Part shown: positions 48,920 to 59,975 of the stretch, piece by piece
Layout of the letters: each line of letters begins with the position of its first letter
Numbering within the stretch: the first letter of the stretch is position 1
NCBI GenBank assembly: GCA_951804985.1
Contig: OX638132.1
Coordinates: forward strand, 42,582,791 to 42,646,790
Reading direction: 5' to 3'
DNA from: Dryomyza anilis
Taxonomy: Eukaryota; Arthropoda; Insecta; Diptera; Dryomyzidae
Length of the DNA stretch: 64,000 nucleotides
Made by a program: the position numbers and the translations under genes
Notes under the pieces: generated by a model
Told to the model about the DNA's origin: nothing
Database searches by the model: none
Seen by the model: the letters and a program-made list of their open reading frames with translations, nothing else

Positions 48920-49480
48920 ATCAGCATGAACAACTGAGTCCGTCTGTCTGTTGAAATCAATACTACATAAAAACTACATGAGCTATAAATTTATAATTAA
49001 GATTACTTATATACCTACGCGGTCTGACCCTTGGCATGATCGATCCATTGTAACCTGTGAACCGACCACTTATGTTCAAATAACTCATATAAAAATTACA
49101 TCTACAGGTGAATTTTACTTTATACCGGGATAAGTAAACTTTTTTGTTAAAATATACATTGACGTTATGCTATAATATACAAAAATAATATTTTCATGCA
49201 AACCGACTTGTGGTTCCCGAAAAAATCGAAATTCGGTACACCTACTCAGCGATTGTAATTTTGTAGTTAATTTTAGTATTCGTACCTGGTGACCTATGCA
49301 CCACTTTAAATGTAACCGCATACATTATCTCATATGTGTAGGGTATTTATAGTCGGCATAGACCGACTATAACTTAAATAATTCTTACTAACTTCATCAC
49401 ACCAATTATCACAATTCCCATACTTCAAAATTTCCCATGTGACCTAACTTTTCTTACCGTTTTATTTTTTTTAATATAAA
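48755..49480 (+). mobile_element. mini-me-like element B with long (TA)n
   Basis: The 5' part is ATCCTACACTAAAAG..AGGGTATATTTTGTTTGG..GCCAGAAGGAAG, then (TA)n at 48,829-48,914, the core TTGATCAGCATGA and CCGTCTGTCTGTTGAAATCA. The following 200 bp match element D at 60.6-60.85 kb (for example CCGACCACTTA and AGTAAACTTTTTTG). It ends in a GTCGGCATAGACCGACTATAACTT hairpin and CCCATGTGACCTAAC. Confidence 0.65.
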
Positions 49481-49489
49481 TAGTGTGCA

Positions 49490-50381
49490 CGGCTATTATT
49501 AAATAAAAAGTAAATGGGTGCAAAGAAAAAACGATATTGGTACCGTTTAAGAATGCGAAAAGAAGAATTTTAAAAATCTCTGTTTGACCAAAGTAGCGTT
49601 TAGGGAAAGTGAATACTCATAGCATAATATAGAATTTGTACGATACTGAATGGATACGACAATACGGATATTAAATTTAAATTTAAACAAATAATAATAT
49701 ATAATAATTATAGACAGAGGAAAAAAATAATAAATGTATTTACTTTTTGACACGTTTTTCGCTCGAAGTATTTTTTATTAAAAATAAATTTATTTAAGTT
49801 TATTTAAACTTAATTTTAACACTTTTTATTTAAAATAATTACGTGGGTAATAAAATTTGATTACGTATGAAATACAATTTGAAATTAAGAAAGAATGTAA
49901 TAAAAATAATTTATTAATTTGAAAATATTTTACATAAAAACTTTTTTTGAGCAACTTAAGAAAAAATACACCAAAAAACATGCTCAAATACAATAGATTT
50001 GGTACTATAATTTTATGGTGGATGCAACCACAAATTATCGTTGTGTTAGCGTGTCGTATTATACCTTCTGGTACGAATACCAAACTAAAATACGACGATC
50101 TGTGAATACGCTTATAGTAAAATTTTTGGGCGTGACGTTTAAAAATAGAAGAACTAGATATTTTATAAAAAGTTAACAGAAAGGGTATTTGCAGTTTGGG
50201 AACAACAAGTCTAAAAAGTCGGTTGTTTCTCTAACTTGGGGGTTGTCACAACTGAATTACGAGGTAGGGTAATTCTGTTGGTGGCCGCAACAAATCAGTA
50301 GACCCCATTTCTACATTAAACTCAAAAATGAATTAAGCGACTCAGTTGTCAGTTAAGAAAATGTATTATACTTAGATTTAA
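49490..50381. other. Non-coding stretch downstream of a possible exon
   Basis: AT-rich, no recognised element or gene. Open frames here are low in complexity. Confidence 0.4.
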
Positions 50382-50503
50382 TTTATTAAATAATGCACAT
50401 CTTTAACGGCGGTATGGCTGCTTGTTGTATCGTCCTCTTGTACTTTCCTCGGATAGATTTATGTACTCACTATAAACTACACACCAGCAATACACGATAA
50501 TGG
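50382..50503 (-). CDS. Possible last exon of a host gene, membrane-protein tail
   Basis: On the minus strand a pyrimidine-rich stretch ending TTTTTACATTGCAG (3' splice site, AG at 50,504-50,505) is followed by 33 codons: a hydrophobic start (IIVYCWCVVY), then a polar, basic tail (RGRYNKQPYRR) and TAA at 50,403-50,405. An AATAAA signal lies 16 bases further on (50,382-50,387). This looks like the end of a small membrane protein. The upstream exon was not found, so the intron would have to span the transposon cluster or leave the window. AT-rich DNA makes chance signals common, so this is tentative. Confidence 0.35.
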
Positions 50504-50789
50504 CTGCAATGTAAAAACAAGAAATATTTGTAAAATATTGTATACAATAAAAACCATAAATATTTTTAACATGTAAGTTAATAATGTTACACATGCTACA
50601 CTGCTACTACACAGAAAAAAATATTGAATGTATATACACCCGGAAAAATTTCCGCAAAACCTATTAAATTGGTCATTAGGACAATTATTGATATAATAGT
50701 ACACAAAAAATAAAAATTTTCATATTAACTCAATAGCAATGTCATGGTATTTTCGAGTATTTAATGGTGTTTTCCGATTAAAATAATAA

Positions 50790-50876
50790 TTTATCATAAT
50801 AATAATAGTTTGGCGCTACAGTCCTACAAGAACTTAGGCCGAGCTCTCTCACCACTTTGAGTTGTGCGTGTTTATC
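50790..50876 (-). mobile_element. SINE 3' fragment
   Basis: On the minus strand it reads ACACGCACAACTC..GAGCTCGGCCTAAG..GACTGTAGCGCCAAACTATT, then an (ATT)n tail. It matches the 3' part of the SINE at 51,150-51,395 in opposite orientation and is cut off at its 5' side. Confidence 0.6.
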
Positions 50877-51149
50877 ATATTGACTATTTTTTATTAGTAA
50901 AAAACTATTATTTATATAGTATTTTTTGTGGGTGTATAACAATTTATATTAATCAGGGATACTGAACGAAAAAAAAATGAAAATATTGCTTTTTCAATCG
51001 TTTAGTTCTGAACAAAACAAAATTATTTTGTTCCAAAAAAAAACGTTATGTTTTAAATTCAAAAGTAAAGTTTTTTCTCCATACAATTTTTAGACACACA
51101 TTTATAGTGTTGTGGTCGTAACAAAATAATTATGCAATTTTCTGTCACG

Positions 51150-51395
51150 TAGCATCGGCAGCTCATGGGTCAGTGCGTTGGACTGCGAGCCGAAAGGTCC
51201 CATGTTAAAATCAGGTCTGGGGCTAACACCATAATTTCATAGAAAACATATTGCTATACCGCGCTCCTAACCCCGTCGTTTGGATTTGACATTAATAGTA
51301 GGTGCCTCCACTTTGAATACAAATACGCACAGCTCTAATGGTGAGTAAGCTCAGCGAGGACTCGGCTTTAGGAGTGTAGCGCCAAACTATAATAG
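51150..51395 (+). mobile_element. tRNA-derived SINE
   Basis: The head (51,153-51,225) is tRNA-like: A-box-like AGCTCATGGGTCAG, anticodon loop CTGCGAG (anticodon position GCG), GGTCCCATG, then a weak B-box GTTAAAATC. The body follows (ACCCCGTCGTTTGGA..GGTGAGTAAGCTCAGC) and the 3' end GTAGCGCCAAACTATAAT. A partial second copy occurs at 50,790-50,876. Confidence 0.6.
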
Positions 51396-51837
51396 CAACA
51401 ACTTACTTCCAGTTCTCCTACGCGTCGCGACAGAACATTAAACATATAAAAATGGCTCTAATTGGTATAAAATATATAGATATGGAAGATTGTGATTGGA
51501 CAAATTCCTCAAGATAAATAAAAGCTGCCGAGTGGTCGTTATAGGAATTTAAAGGGTTTGGATTTTAAGTGGAAGAAGCAAGCTAAAACACAGGGTTGAC
51601 AGAGAACATTATTTGAGTACTTTTGTCGCGAAATAAAACTGCGTCGTCATCATGCGCCTAATTAGTAATGGGGAAAGTTAATCTAAATCTGCGGTTTAGA
51701 AAGAAATCGCCGGGAATGTCCTTGTGCAAGCTGGCTGTAGTAACAATGATTTCGAGCCAGCCAAAGCGACATATATAATAGCGTGCGTCTTCATTTTGTT
51801 TGTGCAAATGGCATAGGGCGTGTTGCGGAGACATTGG

Positions 51838-52200
51838 TCATGTGCTGGCGCGCTTTAAATAGACTCCAAATGCATTCAATGCATTCTCATGTTGTTTAAG
51901 TAGCTTTGGTTCTGCGCTTAAAGCTTGCAACATCTGATCGATGAAGTGTAACGCTAAGATTTGTCTTGAGATGCGGCAGCAGCGCTTGTAGCAACAGAGT
52001 TTGCAGCGTGAACGGGCATCTCGACGAGCAGCGTGAGTTGACCCAGCGTTTGTGCTGTCTGTTGTTTCATGTGCTTTTCTTCTGGTACTACTGCTTCTTT
52101 TAAAGTCAGCAAGAGTTTCGTCAACTGCGCCTGCAGCATCTTCTGTAGCGACTGCTATATAAGTTACGTTGCCAGAAACAAGAATTTTAAAAAGTTTCAT
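51838..52200 (-). CDS. Unknown 120-codon open frame inside hAT element 2
   Basis: It begins MKLFKILVSGNVTYIAVATE and ends LLKQHENALNAFGVYLKRAST. Arg/Ala/Ser-rich in the middle, with several Cys (CKLCCYKRCC). Not recognised. It may be the remnant of a transposase or captured host exon, or may be chance. It is less AT-rich than its surroundings. Confidence 0.25.
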   Translation of the reverse strand: MKLFKILVSGNVTYIAVATEDAAGAVDETLADFKRSSSTRRKAHETTDSTNAGSTHAARRDARSRCKLCCYKRCCRISRQILALHFIDQMLQALSAEPKLLKQHENALNAFGVYLKRAST

Positions 52201-52445
52201 AAAGAAAATTTGTTTACAAAAATATTAATTTAATTTTTTTGAAGTATAATTTTTTGGTTTGAAGTTTTGAACGAAAACCAAAATATTTAGTTCATTTTAG
52301 GAACTTTATATTCTAAAAACGATTCAAACGTTCTTTAAAAAAACGTTTCGATTAGAACTTTATATTTGAAACATTATTTTTTTTGTTCAGATTGAAACGG
52401 TTTTTTCTGAACTTTATTTTTTTGTTCAGTACCCCTGATATTAAT

Positions 52446-53699
52446 AGAAAACAAAAACATATTCAAATTAAAAATATGAATTAATTATTTAATTGTATTT
52501 ACACTTTCTTTTATTAAAAATATTTATAAGAATAAATTTAATTTCACGTGAATACAATTAAATGATAAATTGTATTTACAACTATTGTTAGTTGCTTTTG
52601 ATTTATTTTTTTAAAATGCAATTCTGGGATGTTTGCTATTTTCTTGTTTTTTCATTTTGTTTTGTGTTTATGTTTTTGCAACGCCATTTTGAGTATTATT
52701 TCTCCGTATCAAAAGCCGCGTAAATATAGCCGCTGATGAATTCGCAGAATATTGGAAGCGATGTAGTCATTATCGTATTCTGCAAATTGGAGAACCGATA
52801 TTTAAGAAGGAGATTCTAAATAAACGATCTAAATATAAATAGCATGAATATAAAAATGGACTGAATATATTTAATCCAATTAAAAATGATTTAAATATAA
52901 AACAATTATTAATTGGTTTTACTAAATATATAATAAGTTTCTATTAAAAAACTTATTGATCGAAATAAATTTTTAGTTGTTGTTATTAATTAACTAATTA
53001 ATGATAAATTAATTCTCAATATAACAAAAAAAAGTTGCAAAATTTTCTTCAATTAACGATTTTTCATTATTACGAATATTGAATTCAATACAATTAAAAT
53101 GTTACATCGGCTGAGTTTTAATTAAAAATTAATTGGATTGAATAACATTTTTGTTATATGTACACAGATTTTATTTCTGTGTCTGTAGCATTATAGTACA
53201 AGGACGTAAATTTAGGTTTTAGAAGGGGTTCGATTTTAAAACATTTAAATTCAAAATAATATATAAGTGATCATATTCCGTAAAAAGCGAGTTAAAACAA
53301 AGGATATCTCATGTGCCTCAAACTACCAAAGACATCTATGTCAGAATTAATATTAATTGTTTTAGTTTCTTCATGTACACAGAAAAATATTGTACGTACA
53401 CTAAGAAAATATAATGTTTATGAGAGTATTGCTGCAACTAAAATACTACTCGCTTTAACAATTCCATTATGCAGGAAATACAAATAAATTTGAAGCAAAA
53501 GTTTAAATAATTTGTGAACATCACATATTTTTTATTATTTGTGTGTGGAGTGGAGTAGATTCACTGCAGCTACAAGAGAAATAGATAGCATTGCTGCAAA
53601 TATTCACATATTTCACAGATATTAATGCTTTTGTAGTAAAACTATTAATATTGCCTAAATATCACAAAAAGTGTCATATATTTGACTTGAATAATTTGC
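52446..53699. other. AT-rich host repeat flanking two hAT elements
   Basis: Bases 52,438-52,660 match 58,113-58,280 (for example ATTAATAGAAAACAAAA, GCTTTTGATTTATT, AAAATGCAA). This indicates a duplicated non-coding sequence. No gene seen. Confidence 0.5.
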
Positions 53700-53823
53700 A
53701 ACTGCAACAGTGATGCGAACTAAAGGGGAATTCTACAATTTGGGGGGAATTTTAGTCTTAGTGGGTAATCGGGGAATAGTCAGTCCACTTTTGGCGGGGA
53801 ATTTCAAATTAGGATCTGTTTTT

Positions 53824-56545
53824 CACTCGAACGCTCTTAAAGCTCGCTCATCGGTCCATGCCTCAGCGCCATAGAGGAGGACTGGCATGATGAGCGACTT
53901 ATAGAGCGTCATTTTTGTCCGTTAAGAGAGTGCTCTGCTCCTCAATTCCTTACTGAGCCCAAAGTAACACCTGTAGGCAAGAGTTATTCTTCGGCTAATT
54001 TCCAGATTGACATTGTTTTCCTTGTTGATGCTGGTTCCTGTATACGAAGTCCTTCACAACTTCGAAGTTGTGGTTGTCAATAGTGACGTGTTGTCCAAGA
54101 CGCCGGGACTCTTTGTTTGTTGACACGTCTTGTCCTCGTTCACCGTAAGACCCATTCGACGCGATTCCCTCTCTAAACTGGAGAATGCTGCACTGACTGC
54201 TCGTACGCTCTGCCCAATGATCTCGATATCATCAGTGTACCCGAGCAGCAAGGAACTCTTGTTGAAGATAGTGCCATTGTGAAGGAGTTGTGCAGCTCTT
54301 ACAATCTTCTCCAGTATTTGGTTGAAGAAGTCACACGATAGGGAATCGCCTTGTCTAAAATCTCGTTGGGTATTAAGCGTATCGGTGAGGTTGTTCCCAA
54401 TTCTCACTGAGCAACGTGTGTCGCTCAGGGTCATCCTGCAAAGCCTTATAAGTTTCGCAGGTATACCGAACTCAGACATGGTGGCTGAAGAAGTCACACG
54501 ATAGGGAATCGCCTTGTATAAAATCTCGTACGGTATTAAACGTATCGGTGAGGTTGTTCCCAATTCTCACTGAGCAACGTGTGTCGCTCAGGGTCATCCT
54601 GCAAAGCCTTATAAGTTTCTCAGGTATACCGAACTCAGGCATGGTGGCGTATAGGCAACTTCCTATCGGACTGTCGAAGGCAGCATTGTAGTCGACGAAG
54701 AGGTGGTGGGTGTCGATCTGCCTCTCTTTGGCCTTTTCATGGATTTGGCGCAATGTGAAAATCGGTTCTATGGTGGACTTGCCATGTCTGAAGCCGCACT
54801 GATAAGGTCCAATCAGTCCGTTGACGATGGGCTTCGGTCTTTCACATAATACGCTTCTTAGAACCGTGATATTAAGGAGACTTATCCCACGGTAGTTGGC
54901 GCGTATCGTGGGATACCCTCTTAAGGATTGGGCAGAGTATACTGAGATTCCATTCGCTAGGCATGCTTTCTTCTGACCATATTCTGCTGATGAGCTCGTG
55001 CATGCTCGTTATGAGCTCATCGCCTCCGGTCTTCAACAACTCAGCAGGCAGACCACCCGATCCTGCGGCTTTGTTGTTTTTCGCCCTGTAGATGACTGTG
55101 CAGACCTCATTACGCTCAGGCGGCGGTATGTCAACGCCGTCTCAGCAACTGGGGTTGTCAAGCTGTTTTCTCTATCAGCGGAGTAGTTGTCATCATCGCC
55201 TGCTAGAAGATCAGAGAAGTGCTCTCTCCATAATCTCAGTGTACCCTGGACATCTGTTACTAGGTTTCCGTCATCGTCCAGACAGGAAGAGGGTCCGGTC
55301 TTTAAACCTCCGGTCAGGCGTCTTATCTTCTGAAAGAATTTTCGAGCCTCGTTCCTGTCGCCATGCATCTCACTATCTTCACACTCGCGTCTATCTAGTT
55401 CTCTTTTCTTGCGCCTAAAAAGATGTCTCTTCTCTTCCTCTTCTCTCTGTATCGCTCCTTCGCGGCTCGCGTAACCTCCGACTGCAGGGTGGCTCTATAT
55501 ACAGCGTCTTTCTCTGCAGTGGCTGCGTGACACTTTTCGTCATACTACTTGTTCCGTAGTGGGCGTTGGAATCCATGCAAGTCTTCGGCATCAGTACGCA
55601 TTGAGCGGGAGACGTGTATCCACTGCGCACATATATCATCGAGAGAGGGGAGTGCCTTGGGCAAGCAGGTGTGAAAGTCGAACGGCATAGGCTGGTTCGG
55701 TCTGTTGTGTGTGCAGCTTACTGACGTATAGCTTTCTTTGCGTGGGTTTCAGTGCGTTTTTCGCAGCGCATAAGCGTGTGCGAACCTTGGCTGCTACAAC
55801 GAAGTGATCAGAGTCGATGTTCATTGCGGATCGAGCGTACATCCATCACACTAGAAGCGTGCCTTCCGTCAATCACAACATGGCCCAATGGCCCACCTTG
55901 GCATTAATGTCGCCAATCACAATTTTGATGTCGTGACGGGGGCAGCGCTCATAGGCTTTGTCGAGGCGCTTATAGAAAGTCTCTTTAGTTTCATCGTCCT
56001 TCTTATTCGTTGGAGCGTGCGCACAAATTAGGCTGATATAAAAGTATTTAGTCTTGATGCGGATTGTTGTTCGTTCACGGGTGTGAACCTAGAGACAAGG
56101 TGGCGGAGTCTCTTGCTGACTACAAATCAACAATCAAATTCATGCCTCTCCGCATGGCAGCTGTAGTAAATGTCACAGGATGCCTGTTTAGAGCAGAACT
56201 GTCCTGTCCATCGCATTTCCTGGATTGCGGTGATTTTAGCCTTGTATCTTTCGAGAACATCAACCAGCTGGATAGTGGCAACTTCCCTATAATGGGTTCG
56301 GACATTTCAGGTGCATATCCGTAAATCATGGTCCTTTATACGTTTGCGTAGGTTGTCATCGTGTTTTCGGGTCGGTATCCGAGGCATTTTTCAGTTTTCG
56401 TTGAATCAGCGTGCCCAACACACAACCCCCATTTTGGAGGTCCAATACCCTGTCTCGTTTGTCCCCGACCAGACCTCCCACCGGGGTTGAAACCTGATCT
56501 TCAGCTGGTTGCTTGAGTTAATGGGGTTCACCAACGCGAAGGTAA
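53824..56545 (-). pseudogene. RTE-type LINE fragment, endonuclease and reverse transcriptase
   Basis: Endonuclease motifs begin near 56,310 with NVRTHYREVATIQ and AIQEMRWTGQ (catalytic Glu; the preceding Trp codon is a stop). VIGDINAKVGHW follows near 55,900 and SDHFVVAAKVRTRL near 55,820. The linker GDRNEARKFFQKIRRLTGG is at 55,360. Reverse transcriptase is broken: FVDYNAAFDSP near 54,690, RQGDSLSCDFFNQ near 54,340, GYTDDIEIIG as the catalytic box near 54,240 (Thr in place of the usual Ala), MGLTVNEDKT near 54,150. It ends abruptly after EAWTDERALRAFE near 53,826, so the 3' end is missing. There are many frameshifts. Confidence 0.85.
54324..54649. repeat. 163-bp tandem duplication inside the RTE reverse transcriptase
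   Basis: Units starting GAAGAAGTCACACGATAGGG at 54,324 and 54,487 differ at several positions. The period is not a multiple of three, so it disrupts the frame. Confidence 0.9.
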
Positions 56546-56559
56546 GCCTAAGAATTGTG

Positions 56560-57554
56560 TTGGATAGACTATGGCAACTAATAGAAGTCGGTTACTGGCT
56601 TGCGCGTGCACTACACCATTCTGCATCGATATCTTAGTACAATAAATAAATTTTGAAATGAATTTACTTTAACACTTTCAATTCGTTAGGAAAATAATAA
56701 ATTCAAAATCGTTTGTTTAGAATTTTGCAGGTAAAATCGGATTCGACAAAAACTAGAACATACCTCTAGATTCCAATCATGTGAAGGATGATAATTTGAC
56801 TTCTAATAAACACAATCTATTAAATACGATTTCTAGATCAAGATAAATTCCTTTAACATATTTGATTGTATCTGAATATATTGTATCTGAATTGTATTTT
56901 TAAATATAGGATAAATTTTTACTTAATATAAGACCTGCAAATTTGACATACCCCTTAATAGTTGAAAAATTATTGTTTACAGTATTTTAAAGATTGCGAT
57001 TATTGGGAATTTAAAATTTCGAAACTAAAAATATCACTGCCAAAAAAGTAGTAAAAATTATCAATATTAAAAAAAATGGAAAAAATTATATATTTACAAC
57101 TGTACATTTGTTTATACAGGTTTTTAAATGGATAAATATTATTTTCAAAATAGTTTACTCTTATACAAAAATATTTTTATCTTGCCTATTTTCAGTACTA
57201 TTTTAAACCATGTTTAATATAATTAATTTGTTTAATATGATACATTTTTTCAGTCACATTATAGTCAATATTTTTTATATATTTAAAATTTCATATTAAC
57301 TGAGTAATAATTGTCTTTCTATTTATCGGTAAAGTTTAAAGAAATTCGGACATTTTGATTTAGAACTGCAGACTTTTGAAATAGTTATTTAAGATACTTT
57401 CACTGAAAAACTGGACCTAAATTAATAATTAGAGCCCCACTTGGTAATAACAAATAATTCTTCTCAATTAATAATGACTGATAAATATCATTCGAAAATT
57501 AGAGAAATCAAGAAATACAAAAACATATTAAATGAATAACATATTGCGTAATAT
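56560..57554. other. AT-rich interior of hAT element 3
   Basis: No gene, transposase motif or known repeat seen. Confidence 0.4.
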
Positions 57555-57905
57555 TTATACCCTACACCTATGAGGTACAGGGTATATTAACTTTGTGCAT
57601 ACATTATAACGCCCCTTAGGAGACGTGACCGGTATTTTTTGATTTTTTTTTTTCTTTTACATCAATTTTTTAAATTAATGGGATATACGTCGTCAGAAAT
57701 TTGATATGTAAATAATATTTTGAGTGTAAGAATGTTCAGCATAAACAAGAACTTTAAAGGTATGTATTCAATTAAATTCCCCACATTAATATCCACACCA
57801 AAGTGTAGGGTATTCCATAGTCGGGCCCGACCGAATATAAAAGCCCGTCCCATGTGACCGAACTTACCCATGTGACCTAACTTTCCCAACTCGTTTTTCT
57901 ATGGA
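57555..57905. mobile_element. mini-me-like element C, core lost
   Basis: It starts ATACCCTACACCTATGAGG, then GGTATATTAACTTTGTGCAT and CGCCCCTTAGGAG. It ends CCATAGTCGGGCCCGACCGAATAT and CCATGTGACCTAACTTTCCC, like the end of element B. The GTCY core region is absent. Confidence 0.5.
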
Positions 57906-58103
57906 TTGTTTCGATTTTTATTAAAAATGTAGTGAATACACTATTTATTCTCAGTGTATTTAAATTACATTTGTGCGGGGAATTTTAAAGTCAATTAGGG
58001 AATTTTGCTAAGAATATCGGTGAAAATTAAAATAAGAGTTGGCATCACTGAACTGCAATGATGTTTAAGGCTCTAATACTTTTCAACCATCTTTCGTTTT
58101 CTT

Positions 58104-58280
58104 AGTGTATTTATAACAATTGATATTAATAGAAAACAAAATCGTATTCGTAATAAATTTAATATCATTTCAACACAGCTAAATCATTTATAGTATTTTC
58201 TACTTTTATTTGTTACTTTTGATTTATTCATTTTCTTAAAATGCAACTCTGTTATGTTCTCTTTTTTTCATCTGTGGCAT
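58104..58280. repeat. Paralogous copy of the hAT element 2 target sequence
   Basis: TATAACAATTGATATTAATAG followed by AAAACAAA matches the two sides of hAT element 2 with no insertion, giving the empty site. The rest aligns with 52,446-52,660 at lower identity. Confidence 0.65.
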
Positions 58281-58400
58281 CTCCCTATACTATTTATTGG
58301 GGGTTCCGGTTTTAATAGTTGTATAGGATGTCCGACCAGCCTATCTCAGTTAAGAACCTGATTATATATTAGGGTTCATCTTTCTAATATCACTCGGACT
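58281..58400. other. Short non-coding stretch
   Basis: Nothing recognised. It may be the 3' UTR of the LINE that follows. Confidence 0.3.
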
Positions 58401-59975
58401 TGGTTGTCGATTTCCATGTATTTGCATTCTTGTACGCGTTAGTTTCTAAAATGTGTTCTGGATCTTCATCGTCTTCTAGACAGAATATACATGTACTGTC
58501 CGTTTGTATACCCATCCTAGTCATATGTTAAGCAAGCCGACAGTGACCTGTAAGAAGTCCTGTTATAATGCTCAGGTTTTTCTTCGGTAGTTCTTTAAAT
58601 CTTCTTAGGTCATAGAACCCAATGAATTTCATTGATTGACGAATTTTAGCCTGTCCCAACTAAAGTTTTTCTCTGGTGTTAAATAGTTCTTCTCTTAATA
58701 GCTTTTTTACAACACTATCGTGATTCCACAAAAAGGTTCGGGACCTATTCGTTTTGTAGCGGCTCCTTTCCGTGCAAGTTTGTCAGCTTCTTCATTGCCT
58801 TTTATTCCCCTGTGGCCAGGGATCTAGAGTATGGTGAAGCTGTTATTCATACCTAGTTTATTTATTTAACCTAGACATTCCCATACTTGTTCTGAGTTGA
58901 TTTTGTAAGATTCTAATGCCATTATGGCTGTCCGACAGGATTGCTATATTTTTATTGCTATAATTCCTGTCCAGATTGTACTGAATGCATCCGTATATAG
59001 CGTATATTTCCGCTTGAAAGATACTGGTGTATTTTCCCTTGGTGTCGAAGTATTTGGTTCTAGGCCCATATACTCCTGACCCGGTTCCTTCATCTGCTAA
59101 TGGTCCATACGTGTACCACGTGATCATATACTTGTGTATATGTATCAGATATGTTTTTCCATATCATTTTGTTACTGCATTTCGTCTTGAAGTTTTTTAC
59201 GAAGGTGAATCTCTTCGTTTTATGGTCTATTAGAGTTGGTATCGTGGGAAACAGACACGCTTTCCCGGGCTCCATACGTTCTCCATTTCCAATACCTTCG
59301 TTTGCTATGCTGTGGAGTACTCCTCTTGCCACTCCCTGCAGAAACAGGTGTAATGGTGCAAATTCAAGGAGTACTTCCATTGCCGCCGTGGGACATGTTC
59401 TCATGGCTCCTATTATACATGAACTGGTTAGCCGTTAAACTTACTCTAATTATTTCTGTGTTGTTCATTGAACTAGTGTTTTTGTCCATACCACTATTCC
59501 ATACAAACTAATTGGTCGGACATAATTGGTATACATCCATCGCATTATTGTGGGTGTGCATCCCCAGCTTTTGCCTGCAATGGACCTACTTATCATTATT
59601 ACCCGTGTGGCTATTATTATGACTTATTTTTCTTGTTGCTTCCATAGGAATTTGCTGTCTAGTGTAATTCCTAAATATTTCACTTCTTCACTCCGGCTTA
59701 TTTCAACTCCGTCTAGCCGGATTGGTCTAATATTATAGTTTCTTTTTGTAAAGAGTACCATGGTGGTTTTTGCGGGATTTATATTTAGTCCTACGGTTAC
59801 ACACCATTCTTTTGTTGTTCTAAGATCTAGTTGAATGCACATAGAGTGTCTTCAAATTTCTCTCTACATATGATTACTAAGTAAGTCGTCGGCGTACCCT
59901 CAAATCTCAAATCCGATGTTTATAAGTTTCCACAGGAGCTCATCTACAACCAAGCTCCACATAAGGTGTGAAAGT
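58400..59975 (-). pseudogene. LINE fragment with RNase H (I/LOA-like)
   Basis: Reverse transcriptase end: ELLWKLINIGFEI then GYADDLL, the catalytic box, near 59,895. GLNINPAKTTMVLFTKRN and VKYLGITLDSKFLW follow (59,624-59,842), then MRTCPTAAMEVLLEFAPLHL near 59,400. The RNase H domain (58,858-59,127) has FQAEIYAIYGC and ILSDSHNG. The first catalytic Asp (expected in the YTYGPL region) is not seen. A Cys-x2-Cys..His motif (CIFCLEDDEDPEHIL) near 58,480 forms the C-terminus. There are many stops and the 5' part is missing. Confidence 0.8.

Larger units (their letters stand above)
50954..52437. mobile_element. hAT-type element 2, 1484 bp, carrying a SINE
   Basis: Ends CAGGGATACTGAACG and, complemented from the right, CAGGGGTACTGAACA. 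ATATTAAT is repeated exactly at 50,946-50,953 and 52,438-52,445 (8-bp target duplication). The uninterrupted sequence survives in a paralogue at 58,104-58,130. No hAT transposase motif was recognised. The subterminal parts are rich in GAAC..AAAAA and its complement. A SINE sits inside at 51,150-51,395, and an unknown 120-codon frame lies at 51,838-52,200. Confidence 0.85.
53708..58050. mobile_element. hAT-type element 3, 4343 bp, carrying an RTE fragment
   Basis: Left end CAGTGATGCGAACTAAAGG and, complemented, right end CAGTGATGCCAACTCTTA. The 8-bp target duplication AACTGCAA is exact at 53,700-53,707 and 58,051-58,058. Both subterminal parts contain GGGGAATTTTA-like motifs. The interior holds an RTE LINE fragment (53,824-56,545), AT-rich DNA and mini-me-like element C. 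No transposase was recognised. Confidence 0.8.
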
